Assembly: GCF_049801075.1 (NCBI RefSeq)
Contig: NZ_JBNAGG010000001.1
Span: forward strand, 620,001 to 684,000
Reading direction: 5' to 3'
DNA: 64,000 nt
DNA from: Maritalea sp049801075
Lineage (GTDB): Bacteria > Pseudomonadota > Alphaproteobacteria > Rhizobiales > Devosiaceae
Shown: positions 1 to 8,821 of the stretch, piece by piece
How positions within the stretch are numbered: the first letter of the stretch is position 1
Layout: each line of letters starts with the position of its first letter
The notes under the pieces: model-generated
Seen by the model: the letters and a program-made list of their open reading frames with translations, nothing else
Database searches by the model: none
What the model was told of the DNA's origin: nothing
Program-made: the position numbers and the translations under genes

Positions 1-950
1 CGGAACGCCGATTCAATGTGCGGCATTAACCGCTCAACATCTTCTTGGAACAGTTCATATTCGCTCTGCGCGTCAGGACCATCAACATAGCAAGCTGGCG
101 CCCCAACTTCATAAGGGCCGAGCAAAAGCCCCCCGGCTTCCTCGCGCATATACCAGGATCCATCGGACTCGCGCAGCACGCCCATTTCGGGCAATCCCTT
201 TTCGCGCCGCTCAATAATCGCTGGGTGTGGCTCGGTGACGATGAACTGGTGTTCAACCGGCATTACAGGAATATCAAGCCCAACCATCGCGCCGGTTTGG
301 CGGGCAAAATTTCCGGTACAGGAAATCACATGTTCACAAGTAACAGCGCCCTTGTCCGTTTCAACCGTCCACTCGCCGTTCGCGGCTTGGTTGATGCCCG
401 TCACAGTCGTGTATCGATGAATTTTGGCGCCCATTGAGCGCGAGCCGCGAGCAAGCGCTTGGGTCAAGTCAGCTGGTTGCACATAGCCATCATTTGGGTG
501 ACGCAACGCGCCGACCAAATCATCCTTCACAGCCAAGGGCCAAAGCTCCACCACCTCGTCGGGCGTGAGAAACTCAAACTCCACGCCGATCGTTTGGGCA
601 ACCCCGGCATATTGATGATATTCATCCATCCGGTCTTGGTTGGTGGCGAGGCGAATGTTTGAAACCGTGCTGAGCCCCACATCCATGCCGACCTCTTCGC
701 CAAGGCGCCCATATAGGTCCACGGAATATTTATGGAGTTGACCCACAGAATAGCTCATATTGAACAGGGGCAGCAAGCCAGCCGCGTGCCACGTAGAGCC
801 TGACGTTAGCTCCTTTCGCTCGATAAGGATGACATCCGTCCATCCCTTTTTCGCCAAATGGTAGAGCGTCGAAACACCGACGACGCCGCCACCGATCACC
901 ACTGCCCGCGCCGATGACGGCAGGGCCTGTTCACTAGATTGATTGGTCAT
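1..950 (-). CDS. FAD-dependent oxidoreductase, dimethylglycine/sarcosine dehydrogenase type (C-terminus cut by window edge)
   Basis: The reading frame starts at the ATG at 950 and stays open to the left edge, so only about 316 N-terminal residues are visible. Near residue 16 it has a Rossmann dinucleotide-binding motif (VVIGGGVVG), then ERKELTSGSTWHAAG, where the E-R-x4-G-S-T-W-H-A-A-G pattern is typical of the DMGDH/sarcosine dehydrogenase branch of the DAO family, whose FAD is often attached through that histidine. Enzymes of this family oxidatively demethylate N-methyl amino acids such as sarcosine, dimethylglycine or betaine breakdown products. Whether a C-terminal GcvT-like folate domain follows cannot be seen. 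The start overlaps the end of the upstream TetR gene by 17 bases, so the two are probably co-transcribed and translationally coupled. Family is clear; the exact substrate is inference. Confidence 0.85.
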   Translation of the reverse strand, partial: MTNQSSEQALPSSARAVVIGGGVVGVSTLYHLAKKGWTDVILIERKELTSGSTWHAAGLLPLFNMSYSVGQLHKYSVDLYGRLGEEVGMDVGLSTVSNIRLATNQDRMDEYHQYAGVAQTIGVEFEFLTPDEVVELWPLAVKDDLVGALRHPNDGYVQPADLTQALARGSRSMGAKIHRYTTVTGINQAANGEWTVETDKGAVTCEHVISCTGNFARQTGAMVGLDIPVMPVEHQFIVTEPHPAIIERREKGLPEMGVLRESDGSWYMREEAGGLLLGPYEVGAPACYVDGPDAQSEYELFQEDVERLMPHIESAF

Positions 951-1629
951 GGTCCGCTGCCTTTTGTTGAGAGCCAGTAGATGTGTCCGGGTGGTCGTTC
1001 GCATTCATCTGTGCGTTGAACTTAGGTGCTGCCCGTCCCGTTTCCTGTGCAATGGCGGCTAGGGCTGCTTCCAATATCCGCCAACATTCTTCCTGTTGCA
1101 CGCTGAGTGCCAATCGGCGCTCAATCCACAAACCACGTTGCAGTGCGCTCAGCTCAATCGCTTTCATGCGCGCGGCGGTTCGCGAAAATCCGAGTTCGCG
1201 CAAATCTGCGGTGCTGTTTGAAATCATCCTGCTGCTGAAAATATGCATCAGCCGCGCAACATTCTTGTCCGACCCAGAATAGGCCCAAAATTGCGGCCAA
1301 ATGATCGAAATATCCGCCATAAAATGAAACGGGCTGAAGTGCACCTCCAGCGAGCGCGCAATACGCATAAGCGGATCAGCTTCCGCCTGGCGAATTGCAA
1401 TCGTTTCATCGCGCAAAGTGCGCACCATATAGCCGAAGGCTGAGTAGATCAGCACATCTTTGGTATCGAAGAAATAATGTATTGAGGCTGTCGACACCCC
1501 TGCTCGTTTCGAAACAAGCTTGGTCGTGAGATTGGCAATACCCTCTTTCGCCATAACCGAGAGTACGCCGTTAATAATCTCTTGCGGCGTATCTTTAGCA
1601 ATTGTTGCGTTTTTACCCGGCTGATCCAT
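934..1629 (-). CDS. TetR-family transcriptional regulator, BetI-like
   Basis: This is a 231-residue one-component repressor (240 if the GTG at 1656 is used; the ATG at 1629 was preferred, though neither has a strong ribosome-binding site). The N-terminal TetR helix-turn-helix is visible as VSKRAGVSTASIHYFFDTKD, in which the I-H-Y-F-F-D-T-K-D end is characteristic of BetI-like members. The rest should be the helical ligand and dimer domain. BetI repressors respond to choline or related quaternary amines. The overlap with a methylglycine-dehydrogenase-type gene fits control of N-methylated amine catabolism. A palindrome directly upstream is the likely autoregulatory operator. The family assignment is solid; the ligand is inferred from the neighbour. 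Confidence 0.85.
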   Translation of the reverse strand: MDQPGKNATIAKDTPQEIINGVLSVMAKEGIANLTTKLVSKRAGVSTASIHYFFDTKDVLIYSAFGYMVRTLRDETIAIRQAEADPLMRIARSLEVHFSPFHFMADISIIWPQFWAYSGSDKNVARLMHIFSSRMISNSTADLRELGFSRTAARMKAIELSALQRGLWIERRLALSVQQEECWRILEAALAAIAQETGRAAPKFNAQMNANDHPDTSTGSQQKAADHDQSI

Positions 1630-1675
1630 TCCGCTTACCACCCTGCTCACGGCCACTCAGCAACGCTTTGCGCTA

Positions 1676-1695
1676 CTGACTGATTAGTTAGTCAG
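1676..1695. promoter_or_regulatory. Palindromic operator upstream of the BetI-like TetR gene
   Basis: The inverted repeat CTGACT-N8-AGTCAG lies 20-50 bases before the possible starts of the TetR gene, where an autoregulatory site would sit. TetR/BetI operators are commonly palindromes of 16-24 bp. Binding is inferred. Confidence 0.55.
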
Positions 1696-1771
1696 CGTAA
1701 TCTTAGTAAAACATCCTGTCAATCCATTAACTTTTGAAACGGCACAGAAACGCTGCGAAGAGCCGACAGTT

Positions 1772-3280
1772 TTACAAAACTGCCCCAAACCGCCAAGGGA
1801 TGAATTCGTCGTCGCCATAGCCGAGCAATTCGCTTTTGGTGCATTGGCCGGAAGCGTAGGCAAGGATGGAGTCAAAAATCTCTTCGCCCAGTTCGTCAAA
1901 ATTCTGGCGCCCGTCTAAAACTGTGCCGCAATCTATGTCCATGTCGCCTTCCATGGTGGTGAAGAGTTCTGACGTGGAGGCAAGTTTGAAGCTTGGGGCG
2001 GGTTTTGCGCCGAAGCATGAGCCCCGCCCCGTGGTGAAGGCGATCAGGTTGGCGCCGGCCGCGATTTGTCCGGTGGCGGACACAGGGTCATAGCCGGGGC
2101 TATCCATAAACACCAAACCCTTGTCGGTGATCTGTTGCGCATAATCATAATATGCGTTGAGCGGTGTGGTGCCTGCCTTGCTAACTGCGCCGAGTGATTT
2201 CTCCAAAATGGTGGTCAAGCCCCCGGCTTTGTTGCCGGGCGATGGGTTGTTGTCCAAACTGATGCCGTTTTCCTGGGCATGATTTTGCCACCACTTCACG
2301 CATTCAATTAGCTTCGCATTGGTTTCCGCGCTTGCGCCGCCCAGCAACAATGGCTCCGCGCCCAAAATCTCAGGTGTTTCGGAAAGGATGGCCGTGCCAC
2401 CTGCTTGCACCAATAGGTCAACGGCTTTTCCAAGTGCCGGATTGGCACTGATGCCGGAAAATCCATCTGAACCACCGCACTGCAAGCCCAGCATTATGTG
2501 TGATGCATCGCATGGGGTACGGTTTGAATTTTGATTGAGTTTAGAACAGATTGGCTGCAAAGCTTTGAGTGCTGATTCAACTGTTTGTGCGGTGCCACCG
2601 GTCTGCTGCATATTGAAATAAGTGAGCTGATCGCCATTATGGCCCGCCTTGGCATAAGCACCAATTTGGTTCACCTCGCAGCCCAAACCGATCACCATCA
2701 CAGCACCAAAATTCGGATGGTCGATATATCCTTTTAGCGTGCGCTGCAGCAGTTCAAATGACATGTCGTAATTGGCCATGCCGCAACCGGACTGATGCAC
2801 AATTGACACAAAACCATCGATATTCGGAAAGTTTGGTAGCAGTTCTTTGTTCGCCCGTTCCGCCACAATGCGGCACACGGTGCCAGAGCAATTGACTGTT
2901 GATATGATGCCCACATAGTTGCGGGTGCCCACGCGGCCATTTCCCCGATCAAAGCCTTGAAAACTGTGCTTCTTTGATTGCATCTTTTGGCTTGTTGACG
3001 GCGCAATATCGCCCATTGCGCTGGCTAAGCTGTCATCAAACGCCAAATTATGATCGTGCACCCATTGTCCGGGGACAATATCAGCACTAGCAACGCCGAT
3101 TGGCCGCCGAAACTTCTTGATCACATCGCCAGTCTTGAATGGCTGCAATGCAACTTTATGACCTTTTAGAATTCGATCCACCGCATTTAGTTCAGCGGTC
3201 AACGGCTCTCCTTTTTCAATGCGCGCTAAAGCAATGCCCAGCCCGTCGCCGAGCGGCATCAATTTTTGAGAAATGCTCAT
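1772..3280 (-). CDS. uxaA: Altronate dehydratase UxaA
   Basis: The 502-residue protein matches the full length of altronate dehydratase. An N-terminal SAF-like domain (about 1-95, ending in a P-G-x-W-V-H-D-H-N-L motif) is followed by the large UxaA domain with GYxRxDGRVGTRN-like sequence (GFDRGNGRVGTRNYVG), VHQSGCGM, GLGCE and GLQCGGSDGFSG, whose cysteines are family hallmarks. The enzyme converts D-altronate to 2-keto-3-deoxygluconate, in the cytoplasm, on the galacturonate branch of hexuronate breakdown. It is the last gene of the nagB-to-uxaA operon, 8 bases after uxuB. No galacturonate isomerase (UxaC) or tagaturonate reductase (UxaB) gene lies here, so those steps must be encoded elsewhere or done by the UxuB-family reductase. 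Confidence 0.92.
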   Translation of the reverse strand: MSISQKLMPLGDGLGIALARIEKGEPLTAELNAVDRILKGHKVALQPFKTGDVIKKFRRPIGVASADIVPGQWVHDHNLAFDDSLASAMGDIAPSTSQKMQSKKHSFQGFDRGNGRVGTRNYVGIISTVNCSGTVCRIVAERANKELLPNFPNIDGFVSIVHQSGCGMANYDMSFELLQRTLKGYIDHPNFGAVMVIGLGCEVNQIGAYAKAGHNGDQLTYFNMQQTGGTAQTVESALKALQPICSKLNQNSNRTPCDASHIMLGLQCGGSDGFSGISANPALGKAVDLLVQAGGTAILSETPEILGAEPLLLGGASAETNAKLIECVKWWQNHAQENGISLDNNPSPGNKAGGLTTILEKSLGAVSKAGTTPLNAYYDYAQQITDKGLVFMDSPGYDPVSATGQIAAGANLIAFTTGRGSCFGAKPAPSFKLASTSELFTTMEGDMDIDCGTVLDGRQNFDELGEEIFDSILAYASGQCTKSELLGYGDDEFIPWRFGAVL

Positions 3281-3288
3281 GATAGGTC

Positions 3289-4710
3289 CTAGGCTTTTAT
3301 TTTCTTGAGAAGTGCGTTTCTAAAGGCGTCCGACTGCGACAGATCAGCGCCAAAAATTTCCTGCCTTGCAAGCACCTGCTCAGCAAGATGCTGCAGTTTG
3401 CCATTGGCAGTGCGTACATCTTGCTCCAACGCCTGACGCATCGGGTCGTTCAGTGGGCCGAAGGGTTGCCCCTCACCTGATTGGCTTACAAACTTGATCC
3501 ACGCGGCAACTGCTTTGATCAAATAGCTATAAGGTTGATTGGTGGCCATGCAATCTCTGATGGTGTTCAGCAATCTTTGCGGCAGTTTTTGGCTACCATC
3601 CATCGCAATTTGCGTCAGCCTGTGCGCCATGCCGGGGTTTTCAAACCGTTCGATCAGTTCGTCACGATAGGCATACAAATCAAATGAATCCGGCAAATCC
3701 AGCGTTGGCATGATTTCATCAGTCATCATATTGAGGACATGGGTTCGCAATTCATCATCGGCGATGGCTTCCGCCACAAATTCATGCCCCTTGAGCAGTC
3801 CGGCATAGGCCAAGAAAGAATGGCTGCCATTGAGCATGCGCAACTTCATGTGCTCGAACGGTGTCACGTCAGCCACCATCTCAACGCCCACGCTCTCAAA
3901 GGCGGGACGACCCGCACAGAAATTATCTTCAATCACCCATTGGCGGAAAGGCTCAGTTACAATCGGCCATTGGTCTTCAATATCGGTCGTGGACTTCAGA
4001 AATGCGCGGTCAGCATCCGTTGTGGCGGGCACAATGCGATCCACCATTGAGGCGGGGCAAGTTACGTTTTCCTCAATCCACGCCGCCAATTCTGCATCAA
4101 GCAGATGCGCGAATTCGATAATGATCTTTTGGACCACCCGACCATTCGAAGGCAGATTATCGCAAGACAATACAGTGAACGGCCCTGCTCCGCTTTCCAT
4201 GCGCCGCCGCAGTGCTTCAACAATCAGGCCTGGCGCGCTGATCGGTTCAAGCGGGCTTGCTAGGTCTTTCACAATGTCCGGATGGCTCTTGTTCAACCGA
4301 TCCTGCGCAGCATCATAGCAATAGCCCTTTTCAGTGATGGTGAGCGACACAATTTTAATCTGCGGGTCTGCCATGGTTTCCAGCAATGCTTCGCGCTCAA
4401 CTGGCGCGACAAGCACGCGGGAAAGGCTACCCATCAAACGAATGTGGGTTGACTTCCCCTCTTTCACCATCAGGCTGTAAAGCCCGTCTTGCGGGTTAAG
4501 CGCGTCTGCTGTGCTAGCACTGCGCAACGAGGCTCCGACAATGCCCCAGGTAGGTTCATCCGCGAGAATATCATCGATAAAGGCAGCTTGATGCCCACGG
4601 TGAAACGCGCCAACGCCCAGATGCACAATGCCGCTTCTTACGGCATCGCGGTCATAATTTGGTGTCTGCACATTTTTCAGCGTGGCAAGATTTGCTTGAG
4701 TGAGTTTCAT
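3289..4710 (-). CDS. uxuB: Mannitol dehydrogenase family oxidoreductase, likely fructuronate reductase UxuB
   Basis: The 473-residue protein belongs to the long-chain polyol-specific (mannitol) dehydrogenase family. It opens with IVHLGVGAFHRGHQAAFIDD, which carries the G-x-G-x-F-x-R-x-H nucleotide-binding signature, and has the LKMRLLNGSHS-like motif (HMKLRMLNGSHSFLAYAG) with the catalytic lysine and histidine region. In hexuronate catabolism UxuB reduces D-fructuronate to D-mannonate with NADH. Placement directly after uxuA (adjacent, no gap) and before uxaA supports this over mannitol dehydrogenase. A tagaturonate-reductase activity feeding UxaA is possible, since the same family performs it and no separate uxaB is present. 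Confidence 0.88.
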   Translation of the reverse strand: MKLTQANLATLKNVQTPNYDRDAVRSGIVHLGVGAFHRGHQAAFIDDILADEPTWGIVGASLRSASTADALNPQDGLYSLMVKEGKSTHIRLMGSLSRVLVAPVEREALLETMADPQIKIVSLTITEKGYCYDAAQDRLNKSHPDIVKDLASPLEPISAPGLIVEALRRRMESGAGPFTVLSCDNLPSNGRVVQKIIIEFAHLLDAELAAWIEENVTCPASMVDRIVPATTDADRAFLKSTTDIEDQWPIVTEPFRQWVIEDNFCAGRPAFESVGVEMVADVTPFEHMKLRMLNGSHSFLAYAGLLKGHEFVAEAIADDELRTHVLNMMTDEIMPTLDLPDSFDLYAYRDELIERFENPGMAHRLTQIAMDGSQKLPQRLLNTIRDCMATNQPYSYLIKAVAAWIKFVSQSGEGQPFGPLNDPMRQALEQDVRTANGKLQHLAEQVLARQEIFGADLSQSDAFRNALLKKIKA

Positions 4711-5928
4711 TTATCGCGCTCCAATTGAACGGCTGTGATCAAGTGCCGCGATCACGCCCCGCAATTCAGCTAGTCCCTTCAAGCGGCCAATTGCCGTATA
4801 GCCTGCGTTGACGCCTTGCTTGTCCAAATCATCCAGCATCTGGTGACCGTGATCTGGGCGGAACGGGATCTCCGCAAAATCAGCGAAACCTGCTTGTTTT
4901 CTGCGCACTTCTTCGTTTAGCAATTGCGTGATCACGCCCGGCATATTCACGTCTGATTGCAAATGATTGCCTTCATAAAAGCTCTCGGTGTCCTGTTCAC
5001 GCACCGTGCCGCGCAAATGGGCGAAGTAAATTCTTTCAGCGTATGTTTTCGCCATCTCCACCAAATCATTGTCCGCGCGCACGCCAAAACTACCTGTGCA
5101 GAAAGTCAATCCATTGGCTTTGCCTGGCACCGCTTTGAACAATGCTTCAAGATCAGCGGCAGTAGAAACGATCCGCGGCAAGCCGAGCAATGGCCGGGGC
5201 GGATCGTCTGGATGCACCGCCATGCGCATCCCCAATTCTTCAGCAACGGGAATCACTTCGCGTAAAAAGCTCACAAAATGATCAAAAAGATGAGCAGATG
5301 TGATGCCCTTATATTGTGCCAGTTGGGTTTTGAAACTTTCGAGCGTGTGTCCGCCAGAAGTGCCCCCTGGAAGCCCCGCCACGATGTTGAGGGAAATCGC
5401 TTCGGCTTCATCAGGGGACAAACTTTGGAAATAGGCTTCAGCTGCTTCAATCCGATCCGAGTCATAGTCATCTGCAGCGCCATCTCTTTTCAGGATAAAA
5501 AGGTCAAACGCGGCGAAGGCAGTTGCATCAAACCGCAGTGCTTTTGCACCGTTCGCCAGCGCGAAATCCAAATCGGTACGCGTCCAATCCAAAAGCGGCA
5601 TAAAATTATAGCAGATGGTTTTGATGCCAGCTTTGGCCAAATTGCGCAGCGTATCTTTATAAGCAGCGATATGTGCGTCTGCCTCAGCGCTACCCACTTT
5701 GATCGCGTCAGAAACTGGCACGCTTTCCACCACGCTCCAGCGCAACGGTGCCTCTGGATGGCTAAACTGCGCCACATGAGCTTGATGCTTTTCGATCTCT
5801 GCGTCAGTCCACACCTTCCCTGCCGGCACATGGTGCAAGGCAGATACAATTTCAGTGGCACCCGCCTGCTGGATATAGGGCAACGGAACCGGGTCAGCTG
5901 GTCCATACCAGCGCCATGCTTCTAACAT
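4711..5928 (-). CDS. uxuA: Mannonate dehydratase UxuA (copy 1)
   Basis: At 405 residues this is close to the usual UxuA size. It starts with the typical WRWYGPADPVPL motif and contains NFMPLLDWTRTDL, AVHPDDPPRPLLGLPRIVST, LTFCTGSFG and the metal-binding RPDHGHQMLDD. UxuA dehydrates D-mannonate to 2-keto-3-deoxygluconate, using a divalent metal held by His, Cys and Asp/Glu residues in these motifs. It abuts uxuB and follows dctM by 23 bases, so it is in the operon led by nagB. A second, clearly homologous uxuA lies at 20415-21629 under different control. Confidence 0.93.
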   Translation of the reverse strand: MLEAWRWYGPADPVPLPYIQQAGATEIVSALHHVPAGKVWTDAEIEKHQAHVAQFSHPEAPLRWSVVESVPVSDAIKVGSAEADAHIAAYKDTLRNLAKAGIKTICYNFMPLLDWTRTDLDFALANGAKALRFDATAFAAFDLFILKRDGAADDYDSDRIEAAEAYFQSLSPDEAEAISLNIVAGLPGGTSGGHTLESFKTQLAQYKGITSAHLFDHFVSFLREVIPVAEELGMRMAVHPDDPPRPLLGLPRIVSTAADLEALFKAVPGKANGLTFCTGSFGVRADNDLVEMAKTYAERIYFAHLRGTVREQDTESFYEGNHLQSDVNMPGVITQLLNEEVRRKQAGFADFAEIPFRPDHGHQMLDDLDKQGVNAGYTAIGRLKGLAELRGVIAALDHSRSIGAR

Positions 5929-5951
5929 ATCAATGCTCCACTCACTCGCGG

Positions 5952-7247
5952 CTAATTGTTGAGAATGGACAATAAGCCCAAGGAAAATGCGGGAATAAAA
6001 GTAACAAGTAACAAAACGATCACCATGGCCATATAGAAAGGCATCAGGCTTTTGATCGTGTTTTCAATCTTCACCTTGCCGATCCCGCACCCGACCATGA
6101 GAGAGGTGCCGACTGGCGGCGTGCACACGCCTATCCCCAAATTCAAAATCATAATGATGCCGAAATGGATGGGGTCGACGCCGATTTTCAGCACGATTGG
6201 TAATAAGATTGGGGTCATGATCAAGATTAGAACGCCCATATCCATCAACATGCCCAGCACCAGCAGCAAAAGATTGATCAGTAGCAAAATCACGATTGGG
6301 TTTGACGACATGCCCAAGATGAATTCGGCCAAAATGGTCGGCACCTTCAGATAAGACAGCAAGAAACCAAATGCGGATGATGTCATGATGATCGACACGA
6401 CCATGCCCAGCGATGACAGCGTTGAAGACATGATGCGGCGCATTTTTGTGCGATCCATGGTGCGATAGATAAACACTGTCACCAACAGCGCATAAACCAC
6501 GGCCACAGCAGCAGATTCAGTTGCGGTGAAAATGCCCGCAATGATGCCGCCAATGATGATCACAATGGTGAACAGGCCGATGGAGGCACGGCTCATAATG
6601 CCGATGCTTTCTTTAAAGCCATATTTGTCGCCTTTTGGATGGTCGTGGCGGATCGCCGCAATCCAGCACAGCACCATCAGCGAAACGGACAGCAAGATGC
6701 CTGGAACATAGCCAGCAATGAAAAGCTGCCCAATCGGAATGCCCCCTGCGGCCAAGGCATAATAAATCATGTTTTGGCTCGGCGGGATCAACACGCCCTG
6801 CACCGATGAGGTCACGGTAACGGCCACCGAATATTCTGAGCTATAGCCTCGCTTTTTCATGGCTGGGATCAGGAACGATCCGATGGACGCCACGTCCGCC
6901 ACAGACGAGCCTGAAATGCCGCCAAAAAATGTACTTGCCACCACATTGCCTTGCGCCAAGCCGCCTCTGAAACGGCCCACCAGCACGTCAGCAAATTTCA
7001 CCAGCCTGTCAGATATGCCGCCTTCGGTCATGATGTTGCCGACAAGAATGAAGAACGGCACCGCAAGGAAAGTAAAGCTGAACAGGCCATTGACCATGCG
7101 TTGGCCGATCATCATCAATGGCAGGCCCAAATAGGTCGCGGTGATCACCGAGGATAGCCCAAGGGAGAAGGCCACCGGCACCCGCGCAAACAATAGGCCC
7201 AAAAAGCTGCCCAACAATAGAAAAATACCAATAGTTTGTTGGGTCAC
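5952..7247 (-). CDS. dctM: TRAP transporter large permease DctM
   Basis: The 431-residue, very hydrophobic protein has about a dozen predicted membrane segments and DctM sequence marks such as GISGSSVADVASIGSFLIPAMKKRGY and PVGTSLMVGCGIGKV. DctM is the sodium-driven conducting subunit that takes substrate from the DctP binding protein. The start is GTG, overlapping the dctQ stop as GTGA, which implies coupled translation. Its place among uxu and nag genes points to a uronate or a uronate/amino-sugar substrate, which is inference. Confidence 0.92.
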   Translation of the reverse strand: MTQQTIGIFLLLGSFLGLLFARVPVAFSLGLSSVITATYLGLPLMMIGQRMVNGLFSFTFLAVPFFILVGNIMTEGGISDRLVKFADVLVGRFRGGLAQGNVVASTFFGGISGSSVADVASIGSFLIPAMKKRGYSSEYSVAVTVTSSVQGVLIPPSQNMIYYALAAGGIPIGQLFIAGYVPGILLSVSLMVLCWIAAIRHDHPKGDKYGFKESIGIMSRASIGLFTIVIIIGGIIAGIFTATESAAVAVVYALLVTVFIYRTMDRTKMRRIMSSTLSSLGMVVSIIMTSSAFGFLLSYLKVPTILAEFILGMSSNPIVILLLINLLLLVLGMLMDMGVLILIMTPILLPIVLKIGVDPIHFGIIMILNLGIGVCTPPVGTSLMVGCGIGKVKIENTIKSLMPFYMAMVIVLLLVTFIPAFSLGLLSILNN

Positions 7248-7747
7248 GCGCTTGTGCTCCCCTCTTGGAAACCAGGCAAATCAAGTGAATTCGTGATCAG
7301 ATTTGCAATCACGTTGAGGCAGATCAGTGCTCCGCCTGCAAGCGCACTCATATAAAGGGTGGATTTCGGAAAACCGGACGCAGGCAGTTTCACCGCGCCT
7401 GTCAGTTCCGTTAGTTTCAAACCGGAATAGATCAGCACCAGCGCGAAAATAAATGCAGCCACTTGTGCAGCAATATCGAGGAAGCGTGCTATGCGCGGTC
7501 CGGCTAAATCTCGGAAGAAAGTGATCGCGATATGTTGGTGGCGACGCACGCAAATTGCCGCGGCGATCATGCCATACCAAACTAAGCAGATCATGGCCGT
7601 TTCTTCAGACCATTTGGTGGGGCTGCTAAACACATAGCGCATCACCACCTGCAAAAAGGTGACGCACACGATCAATTCAAGCAAGCGGTGGCACACAAAT
7701 TCGGCCACGACATTTATGCCATCTATTGTTTTTGCAATCATGATCAT
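7244..7747 (-). CDS. dctQ: TRAP transporter small permease DctQ
   Basis: The protein is about 167 residues with four membrane segments and the W-S-E-E motif (KWSEETAMICLVWYGM) typical of DctQ. The ATG at 7747 is favoured over the one at 7768 because a GGGGAGG ribosome-binding site lies seven bases before it. DctQ pairs with DctM in the inner membrane. The stop overlaps the GTG of dctM. Confidence 0.9.
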   Translation of the reverse strand: MIMIAKTIDGINVVAEFVCHRLLELIVCVTFLQVVMRYVFSSPTKWSEETAMICLVWYGMIAAAICVRRHQHIAITFFRDLAGPRIARFLDIAAQVAAFIFALVLIYSGLKLTELTGAVKLPASGFPKSTLYMSALAGGALICLNVIANLITNSLDLPGFQEGSTSA

Positions 7748-7815
7748 CGATTTGCCTCCCCTCCGCATAAAATAAGGGCAAGCACAGGCCTGCCCTCACT
7801 TCATTTTACCATGAA

Positions 7816-8799
7816 TTATTCTGCATCAACTGCGCGGATTTTTTCAATCAAGTCAGATAGATGCGGGAACTCATCATAGATTGGCAAAATGGCTTCTTGG
7901 AATGGGCCATTGTCAATTTCTGATACGGTTACGCCCGCTTCTTCAACTTTTGCCCGCGCTTCATCATTGGCAGTGAACATCAAGTCACGCTCATAAACAG
8001 CTGCATCTTTCGCCGCTTTTGAAATCGCGTCCTGATCTTCTTGTGACAAGCTGTCGAACTTTGCTTTGTTCATGATCAAAATGGCTGGTGGGCTCAAGTG
8101 ACCATCAATCACATAGTTGGCCGTCACTTCATAATGACCAGAGGTCAAGAAGCTCACAAAGTCGTTTTCCGCACCGTCAATCACGCCAGTTTGCAGGCTT
8201 GAATAGACTTCACCATAGTTCATTGGTGTTGGCACGCCGCCAAGCAGTTCGACCATGCGGATTGAAATTGGCGAGCTTTGCACCCGAATTTTCAAGCCCT
8301 TCAAATCATCGATTGAATTGATAGGTGAACCTTCGCGGGTATAGAAGCTGCGTGAACCCGCTTCCATAAAGTCAAAGCCAACAATGCCTGTTGCTTCCAT
8401 GTCTTTGCGCACTTGCTGGCCGATTTCTCCGTCCAACACTGCGTATTTATGCTCTTTGCCTTTAAAGATGTAAGGCAAGGTGAACACGCCGACAGATGGT
8501 GACACATTGGCCAACGGCACAGTATTTACCCGCGCCATGTCGATGATGCCCAATTGAGTTTGCTCAATGGTTTCCACTTCCTGGCCGAGCTGCGCACCTG
8601 AATAGACTTCAACTTTCACGCTACCGTCAGAATATTCGTCCACCAGTTTGGCAAAATGGTGCATCGCCACGGTTACAGGGTTGGATTCTGGCTGGTTTTC
8701 TGCCAAGCGCAAAACGGTTTGCGCATTTGCCAATGTGGCGCTGCTGAACAGCAATGTTGCCGCCATCATTAGGCTGCGTTTTGTGATCATTTTTGACAT
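7816..8799 (-). CDS. dctP: TRAP transporter periplasmic solute-binding protein DctP
   Basis: The chosen start is the ATG at 8799, preceded by GAGGAGGAAAC; the longer upstream frame is not likely to be used. The 327-residue product begins with a signal peptide (MSKMITKRSLMMAATLLFSS, cut after A-N-A) and continues as a DctP/TakP-type binding protein: LRLAENQPESNPV at the mature N-terminus, LKIRVQSSP with the arginine that usually grips a substrate carboxylate, and YSSLQTGVIDGAEND. A conserved carboxylate-binding arginine fits a sugar acid. It lies 23 bases after nagA and 48 before dctQ. Confidence 0.92.
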   Translation of the reverse strand: MSKMITKRSLMMAATLLFSSATLANAQTVLRLAENQPESNPVTVAMHHFAKLVDEYSDGSVKVEVYSGAQLGQEVETIEQTQLGIIDMARVNTVPLANVSPSVGVFTLPYIFKGKEHKYAVLDGEIGQQVRKDMEATGIVGFDFMEAGSRSFYTREGSPINSIDDLKGLKIRVQSSPISIRMVELLGGVPTPMNYGEVYSSLQTGVIDGAENDFVSFLTSGHYEVTANYVIDGHLSPPAILIMNKAKFDSLSQEDQDAISKAAKDAAVYERDLMFTANDEARAKVEEAGVTVSEIDNGPFQEAILPIYDEFPHLSDLIEKIRAVDAE

Positions 8800-8821
8800 A
8801 GTTTCCTCCTCACAATCACGA

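Noticed and set aside
5278..5925. 215-codon open frame on the plus strand
   Set aside because: It lies wholly antisense to uxuA, whose motifs are unmistakable; it is a shadow frame with unnatural composition.
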